DNA of 64,000 nucleotides, taken from assembly GCF_000520015.2 (NCBI RefSeq), contig NZ_CP007044.2:310001-374000 (forward strand), read 5' to 3'. Both the position numbers and the translations under genes were made by a program. Source of the stretch: Chania multitudinisentens RB-25. Its GTDB lineage: Bacteria > Pseudomonadota > Gammaproteobacteria > Enterobacterales > Enterobacteriaceae. Shown here piece by piece: positions 8,782-15,934 of this stretch. Numbering within the stretch: position 1 is the first letter of the stretch; every line of letters starts with the position of its first letter. The notes beneath the pieces were generated by a model. It was not told the origin of the DNA. It saw only the letters and a list, made by a program, of their open reading frames with translations, and ran no database searches.

Positions 8782-9516
8782 ATGAATGTGCTTATCCAAG
8801 GCTTCCAAGAGAGACTCGCTGAAGTAGATGCTTATCTAGCTTTTCTTTCCGATATGGAACTACGAGCCCAACATGGTCCTCCACGACTTGATGGAGTAGA
8901 GCACCCTATCAGTGCTCAACAGCAGCGAATTCTTTACTCAAGTGTATATCTGCAGTTATACAACTTGGTTGAATCTACTATGACGCGTTGTATTGAGGCG
9001 GTTACTGAGGCAGCTAAGGAAGGTAATCGCTGGAAACCTAGCGATCTAAGTGAATCACTTCGACGTGAGTGGGTTCGAACGATAGCCCGTACCCATGAAG
9101 ATTTGAATGCGGATAATCGATTACATAATGCATTTCTTCTTTGTGATCACTTGGTTGCTTCATTGCCTGTAGCAGAATTTAATATTGAAAAAGGCGGGGG
9201 GGGTAATTGGGATGATCAAGCTATCGAAGCGATAAGTAAACGTTTAGGTTTTGAGTTAGTCGTAAGTCAGTCTGTTTACAGTGACATCAAACGTCGATTC
9301 CAGGATGATTTGGGACCACTTTCGCTTGTGAAGCAACTACGGAATCGACTTGCACATGGTTCCATTTCATTTGCACAATGCGCTGAAGATGTGACAGTAG
9401 CGCGCTTACTTGAGCTAAAGGAAAAAACAGTCGCCTATCTGCATGAAGTTGTGGCTTGTTTTAATGCGTATATCGAAGGTTTCGAATACCTGCATCCAGA
9501 CCGGAGACCTGCATGA
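8782..9516 (+). CDS. HEPN protein, MAE_28990/MAE_18760-like
   Basis: A mostly helical protein of 244 residues. Near its C-terminus it carries RNRLAHG (R187 to H192), an Rx4H motif typical of HEPN metal-independent ribonucleases. The N-terminal half (RILYSSVYLQLYNLVESTM) matches the MAE_28990-like HEPN pattern; that family has been linked to restriction-type loci. The frame is open further upstream, but the ATG at 8782, one base after the DUF262 stop, is the natural start. Its last four bases overlap the methyltransferase start (ATGA). An RNase acting when modification or restriction fails is a plausible role. Confidence 0.75.
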   Translation: MNVLIQGFQERLAEVDAYLAFLSDMELRAQHGPPRLDGVEHPISAQQQRILYSSVYLQLYNLVESTMTRCIEAVTEAAKEGNRWKPSDLSESLRREWVRTIARTHEDLNADNRLHNAFLLCDHLVASLPVAEFNIEKGGGGNWDDQAIEAISKRLGFELVVSQSVYSDIKRRFQDDLGPLSLVKQLRNRLAHGSISFAQCAEDVTVARLLELKEKTVAYLHEVVACFNAYIEGFEYLHPDRRPA

Positions 9517-10601
9517 CTAATAAATCAGGCATGTCTTACAAACATACTCCAAAAATCGTAGGTGTGGATTTGTTCTGTGGTGTTGGAGGGCTTACGCATG
9601 GTTTAGTACGTGGAGGTATTGATATCACCGCAGGATTCGATGTTGATCCAAGTTGCAAATATCCCTTCGAAGCTAATAATGCTGCAACCTTTATAGAGCG
9701 TGACGTGGCAAATTTAACCGCAGAGGAGATTAAACCTTACTTTGCTGATGCAGATATCACACTTTTAGCTGGCTGTGCGCCATGCCAACCATTTTCTACT
9801 TACAGCCGGAGCAGACGAAATAGTGAGTATGAGTCGCAATGGCCTTTAGTGTCTGCTTTCGGGGATTTAGTTAAAAAACTAAAACCTGACCTCGTTACTA
9901 TGGAAAATGTACCACAGCTTGCTGAACACCAAGTTTTTGAGCAATTTCTGAAGAGTTTGTCAGGTTATAAAAAATGGTGGGCTATTATTGAATGTACATC
10001 AATAGGAGTGCCTCAGACACGAAAGCGGCTTGTATTACTAGCATCAAGGCTGGGTGGTAAAGCATTAAAATTAGTGAGGGAGACAACACAGACAATTACA
10101 GTTCGACAGGTAATAGGTGAATTGCCAGCTATTCAGGCTGGTGAAGCACATCCTAGCGATAAGTTACATATGGCTCCTTCACTCAGTGAATTAAATCTGT
10201 CTAGAATTAGAGCTTCTCGCCCAGGCGGAACGTGGCGAGATTGGCCGTCTGAATTGCAGGCTGCCTGTCACCAGAGGGCAACTGGTGCAACATACCCAAG
10301 TGTTTATGGCCGTATGGAATGGGATAGTCCTGGTCCAACCATTACTACACAATGTTTTGGTTACGGTAATGGTCGTTTTGGACATCCAGAACAAGATCGT
10401 GCAATATCGCTTCGGGAGGCTGCTATGCTGCAAACATTTCCAGCAACGTACAAATTCGCCCCCCCTGATACTCCTATCAGATTTAATAAAATGGGACGTC
10501 TTATTGGAAATGCTGTTCCTGTGCGGTTAGGTGAAGTAATCGCTCAATCTCTCGTTGCTCATGTCCGGGCAAATGATACTACCTTGGTGAAAGGAGGCTA
10601 A
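9513..10601 (+). CDS. DNA (cytosine-5) methyltransferase
   Basis: A 362-residue C5-cytosine DNA methylase. Motif I is VDLFCGVGG (near residue 20), motif IV with the catalytic cysteine is APCQPFS (near 88-95), motif VI ENV (near 127), motif VIII QTRKRL and motif X GNAVP (near 337) are all present. The target-recognition region lies between about 200 and 280; its site cannot be read from sequence. It overlaps the HEPN gene by ATGA and is followed after one base by the HNH gene, whose Shine-Dalgarno lies inside its last codons. It probably supplies self-marking. Confidence 0.95.
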   Translation: MTNKSGMSYKHTPKIVGVDLFCGVGGLTHGLVRGGIDITAGFDVDPSCKYPFEANNAATFIERDVANLTAEEIKPYFADADITLLAGCAPCQPFSTYSRSRRNSEYESQWPLVSAFGDLVKKLKPDLVTMENVPQLAEHQVFEQFLKSLSGYKKWWAIIECTSIGVPQTRKRLVLLASRLGGKALKLVRETTQTITVRQVIGELPAIQAGEAHPSDKLHMAPSLSELNLSRIRASRPGGTWRDWPSELQAACHQRATGATYPSVYGRMEWDSPGPTITTQCFGYGNGRFGHPEQDRAISLREAAMLQTFPATYKFAPPDTPIRFNKMGRLIGNAVPVRLGEVIAQSLVAHVRANDTTLVKGG

Positions 10602-10602
10602 C

Positions 10603-11385
10603 TTGGCAGGACCATCTGAAAAAACCATCAAGCGATTATTTGCTATGTCTGGGAATACCTGCGCATTTCCTGGGTGCCAGTTACCCATTGTTGAGAGTGC
10701 AGGCGTTATTACTGGCGAAATTTGTCACATTCGAGCGCAAAGTGAGAGAGGGCCACGATTTGACAAGAATCAAACAGAGGACGAACGGCACAGCTTTGAA
10801 AATCTTGTGCTACTTTGTCGACACCATCATAAGATCGTAGATTCTCAACCAGATGTATATTCTGTAGAGGCATTACAGGAAATTAAGGTGATTCGCGAAA
10901 GAATGGTAGGACGCCCTGAACAGGCGACGGATGGTTTTTACGCAAAAATACTTATTAATGATTTGCGACGTATAGAGATAAGCAATAATAGTGGAAATAT
11001 TGTAATAGATAGTCCTGGGGCAGTTGTAGCACAAACTGTTACAGTTAAAACAACCAAAAAGACGGTGAAAGTTAATGCACCACCAGGGACGATCGGTGCT
11101 GAGCAAGAAGCAAGTAGATACATTCAGTATTTGATTGCTCGTTATAATGAGTTTGCTGGTGCCGATAAGACGCGGAAAACAAAATTTAGCTATGGCGCAA
11201 TTTCAAGAACTATTACAACCAACTACGGAGCACAATGGAGCCTTTTATCTATAGATAAATTTAATGAAGTATCGAGTTACTTACAACAGCGAATTAGTCA
11301 GACACGAATTGCAAAATTTAATGCATCTAAAGGACACCGCTCGTTTTCCAGTTATACAGAGTTTACTGCCAAACATAAGATATAA
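10603..11385 (+). CDS. HNH endonuclease
   Basis: A 260-residue protein with an N-terminal HNH domain: the zinc-type pair CAFPGC at residues 20-25, GEICHIRA near 44 and LLCRHHHKIVD near 68-78. The basic C-terminal half (SRYIQYLIARYNEF ... KFSYGAISRTI) resembles a region often attached to HNH domains in restriction-like genes. The start is TTG: an AAAGGAGG at 10591-10597 sits six bases upstream, whereas the next ATG lies inside the domain. It is the last gene of the operon and the probable DNA-cleaving component. Confidence 0.85.
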   Translation: MAGPSEKTIKRLFAMSGNTCAFPGCQLPIVESAGVITGEICHIRAQSERGPRFDKNQTEDERHSFENLVLLCRHHHKIVDSQPDVYSVEALQEIKVIRERMVGRPEQATDGFYAKILINDLRRIEISNNSGNIVIDSPGAVVAQTVTVKTTKKTVKVNAPPGTIGAEQEASRYIQYLIARYNEFAGADKTRKTKFSYGAISRTITTNYGAQWSLLSIDKFNEVSSYLQQRISQTRIAKFNASKGHRSFSSYTEFTAKHKI

Positions 11386-11651
11386 AACACAACTTACTGA
11401 CAAACAGCGATGGTGCCATTATTATCTATCTGATTTGCACTTAGGCCATATTGAAAAATAAATTTGAGTTAGGCAAAACAGTCAGATTGATTACTAATCA
11501 ATCGAACATAAATGAAAATTAGTCACATCTCTTCGTGTGACACACACTACCACTATGCATCTACTGTGACCTGAGCTGCCCGGCTGTGAGTCACCCGTCA
11601 AGGTGAGTTGCAGACGGGCAGCCGACAAGGCCACAGGCCGCGTCAGGGTTT
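11386..11651. other. Intergenic between defence operon and Hcp cassette
   Basis: No gene. It contains a hairpin-capable pair GCTGCCC (11574) / GGGCAGC (11616) and a segment from 11622 (CCGACAAGGCC...) that recurs at 37149 in a decayed cassette. The region marks the distal edge of the Hcp cassette. Confidence 0.5.
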
Positions 11652-11996
11652 TCATGGGAAGGCAGCACACGCACTGTACTGCCCCCAGAACGACCACCAC
11701 CAGTAGATAATGACCACAGTCAGCCCGAAGCCGTAGAGGATCGCCTTGAAGAGATCTCTGAAGATAATGTCCCGGATCAGGGCAATCAGAAGTGGGGTTC
11801 CCAGGAAAAAAAGGAACAACGGCGCGGTGATGTCCCGCGTGTCGTCCGGGTCTCGGGGAATGCTGCACACGCTGTCGCCGGGTTCCCGCATCCAGTCATA
11901 CTCACCAATGTTAAAGACCTGCATGCACGCATAAACGAGGATGAAGTATCCCCCGAGGGAAAGGATTTCGACCAGTCTTTTTCGATCTATTTTCAC
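11652..11996 (-). CDS. Predicted inner-membrane immunity protein for the lytic transglycosylase effector (cassette A)
   Basis: A 114-residue protein with about three transmembrane helices (residues 11-30, 58-78, 84-106) and a short periplasmic-looking loop containing EYDWMREPGDSVCSIPRDP. The loop motif EPGDSVCSIP is kept in its paralogue at 47116, while most of the rest differs. Its ATG overlaps the effector stop by four bases, the usual layout of toxin and immunity. Membrane location suits protection against a periplasmic cell-wall enzyme. Immunity is inferred from position and topology. Confidence 0.7.
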   Translation of the reverse strand: MKIDRKRLVEILSLGGYFILVYACMQVFNIGEYDWMREPGDSVCSIPRDPDDTRDITAPLFLFFLGTPLLIALIRDIIFRDLFKAILYGFGLTVVIIYWWWSFWGQYSACAAFP

Positions 11997-12715
11997 CAGT
12001 TTATTTCCAGCAGTCTTTTGATGTGGGGGCGAATGGACAGCAGGCGCTCACCGTAGGAGATGTAGTCGAATTCATCGGAACCGCGTAGCGGCTTCATATG
12101 AATGAAACGAACAAAGTCGCTGAGTTTTCTTTCTATGCCCCGGTTGTAGCGTATCCCGGCCATTTTGTACTGTATTTCTGTCAGGTGAAGGGTGGCGGCA
12201 TCCGGATGGTCGTAGAGGATCATGTCTCTGAGGTGTTGTGCAACCAGGCGCAGGTTGAATCCGTCTTCCAGCAGACAGGTGGCGAGTTCTAGCTGGTCGC
12301 GTGTGGTCAGTGTGCCTGGATCGAGTCCGAGCGTTCTGGCAGCAACTCGGATTTGCATGGCAACGGAGCCGACGGAGGTATGGTCTGCCGGGGTGACATT
12401 TTTCATGAAGCTGAACTGTTCGCGCCAGTTCATGGTCAGGGGTTTGTATTCTTCCGGTTTACCCCCCACTTCAATCCAGGCAACACCGCCCAGCAGTTCA
12501 GGCGGTATGCCGAAGGCGTTGGCCGATTCGATGATGAGTTGTCTGTTGTACTGGACATAGGCATCTTTGTAGGTGTTTGAGTAGTATTCTCCGCTTTTGC
12601 GCTCCGGGTTGTTTCGGGTCAGTTTCCAGTACATCACGTCAATCTCGTCCCATTTTCTGAATTTGATCCGGGTGATGTCACAGAACTGGTTTCGGGCAAC
12701 GATGGTATTTCGCAT
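11993..12715 (-). CDS. Hcp-linked lytic-transglycosylase-like effector (cassette A)
   Basis: A 240-residue protein with the layout of an SLT-type lytic transglycosylase: GIPPELLGGVAWIEVGG carries the candidate catalytic glutamate, followed by SVGSVAMQIRVAARTLG (like the SLT GAMQI motif), a CLLEDGFNLRLVAQHL helix and GIRYNRG (like YNAG). Such enzymes cut the peptidoglycan glycan strand. There is no signal peptide, in keeping with delivery by a type VI secretion tube. It starts 14 bp after hcp with an AGGAGG seven bases upstream. The paralogue at 47445 has WIESGG at the same place. Confidence 0.8.
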   Translation of the reverse strand: MRNTIVARNQFCDITRIKFRKWDEIDVMYWKLTRNNPERKSGEYYSNTYKDAYVQYNRQLIIESANAFGIPPELLGGVAWIEVGGKPEEYKPLTMNWREQFSFMKNVTPADHTSVGSVAMQIRVAARTLGLDPGTLTTRDQLELATCLLEDGFNLRLVAQHLRDMILYDHPDAATLHLTEIQYKMAGIRYNRGIERKLSDFVRFIHMKPLRGSDEFDYISYGERLLSIRPHIKRLLEINW

Positions 12716-12729
12716 TGACTTCCCTCCTC

Positions 12730-13209
12730 TTAGTACACGCGCTCGTCCCAGATGCTGTAGCCGCCGGTTCCAGCGATGTGGTGTTTCCAGTCGATGCTTT
12801 TGTAGCCAACGGAGAGCATTTCTTCGGGCTGGTTGTCCGCGTGGGTCAGGGCATGCGGGTAGGATACGGTGATGTTGGTCAGGGTCGCACCGGTGAGTTT
12901 GATGGAGTAGTATTTTTCCTGTGTGCCGGTCTGGCTGGTGCGGTAGAAGTCAAACAGGAGTTCGAGTTCTTCGTTATTGGTGATGGCGATGCCAAGAAGT
13001 GGGGAGGATTTGTCGATGGGTTTGCAGAATTTGACCGGGTGATGGCTGGTGTGCTGGCTGCGGCTGATGGCGTGATCAAACTGGAGGACAAAGGTCTGGT
13101 CTTTGTGTCCGCTCTGGTATTTGTTGCCGATGGAGTCGAGGGTGCAGCATCCGGCGGAAATCAGTCCCTGTTTTTTGCCGGTGATGGTCACGTAGATGTT
13201 GTTTGCCAT
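12730..13209 (-). CDS. hcp: Hcp, type VI secretion tube protein (cassette A)
   Basis: A 159-residue Hcp-family protein starting MANNIYVTITGKKQG, with the family pattern ISRSQHTSHHPVKFCKPID and the late SYPHALTHADNQPEE. Hcp hexamers form the inner tube of the T6SS and carry small effectors in the lumen. No other T6SS structural gene is nearby, so this is an orphan hcp that must use a system encoded elsewhere. It differs from the copy at 48173 in only two residues (both conservative, in the MLSVGYK segment). Confidence 0.95.
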   Translation of the reverse strand: MANNIYVTITGKKQGLISAGCCTLDSIGNKYQSGHKDQTFVLQFDHAISRSQHTSHHPVKFCKPIDKSSPLLGIAITNNEELELLFDFYRTSQTGTQEKYYSIKLTGATLTNITVSYPHALTHADNQPEEMLSVGYKSIDWKHHIAGTGGYSIWDERVY

Positions 13210-13433
13210 GTCAGTCTTGTCCTTTAGTTTTTTTCCCCGAAAGGCCCTTCCTTGCCGGGGGGGTCGGTACAGATCAATTCGACTGGTGGTAAAACGGGAA
13301 AAGGTAGTGCAAGGGCGGTCGCCAGGGTGTTATGAATTATTTTTTCTGGCGCAAGGATTGGTCTTTTTATGTCCCGGATTCTAGGAAAGTCTTCGGGAGA
13401 ATTCAATGGAAAGATGAGGATTGTTTATGCGAT

Positions 13434-13712
13434 TTAAATGAGTCGCGTAATTGACGGATGTTCGCGCTGTCTGGCCTGCCACAGATCGTATGCCCCCTGC
13501 TCCGCCAGATACTGGCGTGCCTGCCCCAGCCCCGCCAATTCCAGCCGCACCGCCAGATCCGCGCTGATCACCGCCCGACCATTCAGCACCGTCGACAACT
13601 GCCCCCGTGAATAGCTCAGATGTGCCGCCAGTGCGGTAATGCTCAGCCCGAGTGCAGGCAGCACATCGAGACGCAGCGCCTCGCCCGGATGCGGGGGATT
13701 GTGCATTGGCAT
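13434..13712 (-). CDS. higA: HigA-family antitoxin, orphan (cassette A)
   Basis: A 92-residue XRE-type protein starting MPMHNPPHPGEALRLD, the standard HigA beginning, with the HTH around ALAAHLSYSRGQLSTVLNG. The ATG at 13712 has AGGAGG six bases upstream, so the longer frame is not used. No HigB toxin gene lies next to it. Copies or fragments of the same gene also stand upstream of hcp copy B (about 48897) and beside an IS at 51615, so it travels with the Hcp cassette and may act as its regulator rather than as an antitoxin. Confidence 0.85.
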   Translation of the reverse strand: MPMHNPPHPGEALRLDVLPALGLSITALAAHLSYSRGQLSTVLNGRAVISADLAVRLELAGLGQARQYLAEQGAYDLWQARQREHPSITRLI

Positions 13713-14596
13713 AGCTGACCTCCTGCGGCAAAAAGATAAGTAAAACAAACACCAGACCGTAAGGCAATACCTTACGCTGCGCCAGACTATCGATCAACCG
13801 AAAGATTGCGCCAACCCTTCCAGCCGAATGCTGAAACAGACTGAATCAACCGTTCTTTGCTGCTGCAATCGTACCCACGACCATTAAGGGCTGTCACTGC
13901 CCCCCGCAGTGACAGCCCTTACACCTGTAGCAACAATACGGACTTGCACACGAACCTATTGGGTGTTGTGTGCGTGATGATGGTATGGCAGACTGATAAC
14001 CGTACTAACCTGCCGGTGGGTCATCACCGGAATCAATGGCGCAGGACCGTAAAGCGCCTCTTTGCAGCATTCCCCGCTGTGAAGGCCGTACCCTGCGGTG
14101 GTCCATGCCCAGGACACGTCCCGGCTCCTTCAAGACGTGTCGCCCCTAACCATGGGGTGGAGCCTTTTTATCTTTGGCGGTGGGTTACGCCATGCGTTAT
14201 ACCTCTGGTGCCATCCGTGCCGGTCTTTCTTCCCGTTCTGTCGTCGTTGCCGCATGCGTTCTGGTGCGGTTGTCGTGTGTCTGCGTTTTTTGGTTTTTAT
14301 CGCTTTTATCGTTGTAGTCATTCATCGAATTGTTTATTCATCCAATCATTTACTCAGGAGGTACTTATCCCCGCGATCCGCGTTCTTGTCTTTGTTCTGG
14401 TCTTTGTTGTTCTTCTACCGAGTGGTTGCCCACAGGCGGCCCGGTAGAACGCCTTATTTGAGGCAATAGGCTTTTCTGAGGCCTGGCCCTTGCCCTTCGG
14501 GGATCCTGCTCCGGCAGGCTGGCATTCACACTTACCAGTGGTTTGCTCAGAACGATTTAAGACGGAATTCAAAGAAGCGATACAGGAGTGTAGAAG
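13713..14596. other. Long intergenic stretch without a credible gene
   Basis: About 880 bases. Long frames here have no ribosome-binding site and a composition unlike a protein. The region includes the strong hairpin at 13886-13920, the dispersed 23-bp motif at 13975-13997, and a GC-rich segment leading to the recombinase gene at 14597 (upstream AGGAG at 14585). Confidence 0.5.
13886..13920. terminator. Perfect 14-bp hairpin, terminator-like
   Basis: Arms AAGGGCTGTCACTG and CAGTGACAGCCCTT are perfectly complementary with a 7-base C-rich loop. There is no strong T-tract on either strand, so it may be a recombination or processing structure. The arm is related to GGCTGTCAG/CTGACAGCC hairpins at 45587-45618 and, decayed, at about 37066-37095. 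Confidence 0.55.
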
Positions 14597-15460
14597 ATGG
14601 ATGATTTGACGTTTACGCTGCGCCAGTTGTGTCTGCGCAACCGCGACGGGGGGTATGGGACACAGGGGGACCGGTTACGGGGGCTGACGCTGTTGGCTCG
14701 CCAGTTAAAAGCGGCGGGATTTAGACAGATGAAAGCCTCTTCCTTGAAGGGGAAACATGTTGAGGCACTGTTGCAGCGCTGGCAGGCGGAAGGGCTGTCG
14801 ATTGGGACAATCAAGAACCGGCTCTCCTATCTGCGATGGTGGGCGGAGAAGATCGGGAAGGCGGGATTACTGCCAAAGGATAATGCGCAACTGGGGATCC
14901 CACAGCGCCAGTATGTGACCAACCAGAATAAAGCCGTTCACCCCGGTGAAACACTGGCAAAAGTCACTGACCCACATGTTCAGATGAGTCTGAAGCTGCA
15001 GCAGGCATTCGGGCTGCGGCGGGAGGAGTCGATCAAGTTTCAGCCGGGGTATGCAGACCGGGGTGACTTTATTCAGTTGAAAGGGTCATGGACGAAGGGA
15101 GGACGGCCCAGGACGATTCCGCTGACGACTCAGGAACAGCGCCAGACACTGAATGAGGCGCACCAGTTGGCGGGTAAGGGGTCGCTGATCCCGGCGCATA
15201 AAAGCTATATCCAGCAGCGCGATAAGTATGACGGGCAGTGCCAGTCGCTGGGGCTGAATCGTATGCATGGGTTGCGGCATTTGTATGCCCAGCAGCGCTA
15301 TGAAGTGCTGACGGGGTGGAAGGCTCCGGTGGTGGGTGGGCACTCATCCAAAGCGCTGACACGGGAACAGAAGACGATTGACCGGCTGGCGCGTCAGGCG
15401 ATCAGTTCAGAGCTGGGCCATGGGCGGACGCAGATTACGGCGGTGTATTTGGGGCGGTAG
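14597..15460 (+). CDS. Tyrosine recombinase (phage integrase SAM_2/Integrase_1 type)
   Basis: A 287-residue tyrosine recombinase. The N-terminal 100 residues are the SAM-like core-binding domain (TLRQLCLRNRDGGYGTQGDR). The catalytic part has the first arginine in LRREESIKF, the HxLR box in RMHGLRHLYAQQRY, and the C-terminal LGHGRTQITAVYLGR with the nucleophilic tyrosine. The ATG at 14597 follows AGGAGTGTAGAAG. It is a different family from the P4-type integrase at 30454. A decayed copy of its 3' end lies at 22254-22372, so the two bracket the RHS region. Confidence 0.85.
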   Translation: MDDLTFTLRQLCLRNRDGGYGTQGDRLRGLTLLARQLKAAGFRQMKASSLKGKHVEALLQRWQAEGLSIGTIKNRLSYLRWWAEKIGKAGLLPKDNAQLGIPQRQYVTNQNKAVHPGETLAKVTDPHVQMSLKLQQAFGLRREESIKFQPGYADRGDFIQLKGSWTKGGRPRTIPLTTQEQRQTLNEAHQLAGKGSLIPAHKSYIQQRDKYDGQCQSLGLNRMHGLRHLYAQQRYEVLTGWKAPVVGGHSSKALTREQKTIDRLARQAISSELGHGRTQITAVYLGR

Positions 15461-15559
15461 AGTCTGCAAGAACTTAAATTCATAGCTCACAAGTAGTCAG
15501 TAAGCCTTTATCTACCAAAGTAGCAGATAAAATGATATGTCTGAACAGACCTTAGGTTA

Positions 15560-15934
15560 TTACTCAATGTAATTTATGTATATTTCTTCCCCAGAGGCTA
15601 ACTGATAAAGGGCTTGATCGTTTTCAACTTCAAATTCTGAATAAGTTATTTCCGTACCACTTATAGGTTGATCTTCATCTTGGTTCAATGGGTATGGGTT
15701 ACTAATCGATATTATTTTTCTTATCCCTGCAAAAATTCTTTTTGCAGGGATACCATCAATTGTTAGATTATCATCCAACTCAGCCTGAGCTTGACCTATT
15801 TTCGTAGCAGCAGAATGAGCTTCATGTGAAGAGGGTGCCTCAATTAAAATGACATTTTCATACACGGAGATGGGCTGTCCGGTCGCATTTTGGGGCTTCA
15901 TTCCAATGATGATATGTGCGGCAAACCATGTCAT
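15560..15934 (-). CDS. DUF4288 protein, predicted immunity to the RHS toxin
   Basis: A small acidic protein of 124 residues that fits DUF4288: MTWFAAHIIIGMK at the start, ENVILIEAPSSHEA, then KRIFAGIRKIIS and EITYSEFEVEN. The ATG at 15934 overlaps the RHS stop as ATGA, so translation is coupled. It stands directly after a polymorphic toxin C-terminus, the position of immunity genes in RHS loci, which is the main reason for the immunity call. No signal peptide or membrane segment, so it should act in the cytoplasm. Confidence 0.75.
   Translation of the reverse strand: MTWFAAHIIIGMKPQNATGQPISVYENVILIEAPSSHEAHSAATKIGQAQAELDDNLTIDGIPAKRIFAGIRKIISISNPYPLNQDEDQPISGTEITYSEFEVENDQALYQLASGEEIYINYIE

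Noticed and set aside
11993..13209. A full type VI secretion locus
   Set aside because: Only hcp and effectors are present; no sheath, baseplate, VgrG, PAAR or ClpV genes in the window.
12715..13227. 170-residue frame antisense to hcp
   Set aside because: It mirrors hcp codon structure and recurs only because hcp is duplicated at 48.2 kb.
13434..13712. HigBA toxin-antitoxin module
   Set aside because: No HigB-like frame on either side of HigA; only the antitoxin-type gene is present.
13857..14447. 196-residue frame with hydrophobic end
   Set aside because: Starts inside a hairpin, has no SD, and its composition is unlike a protein; it spans repeated non-coding motifs.
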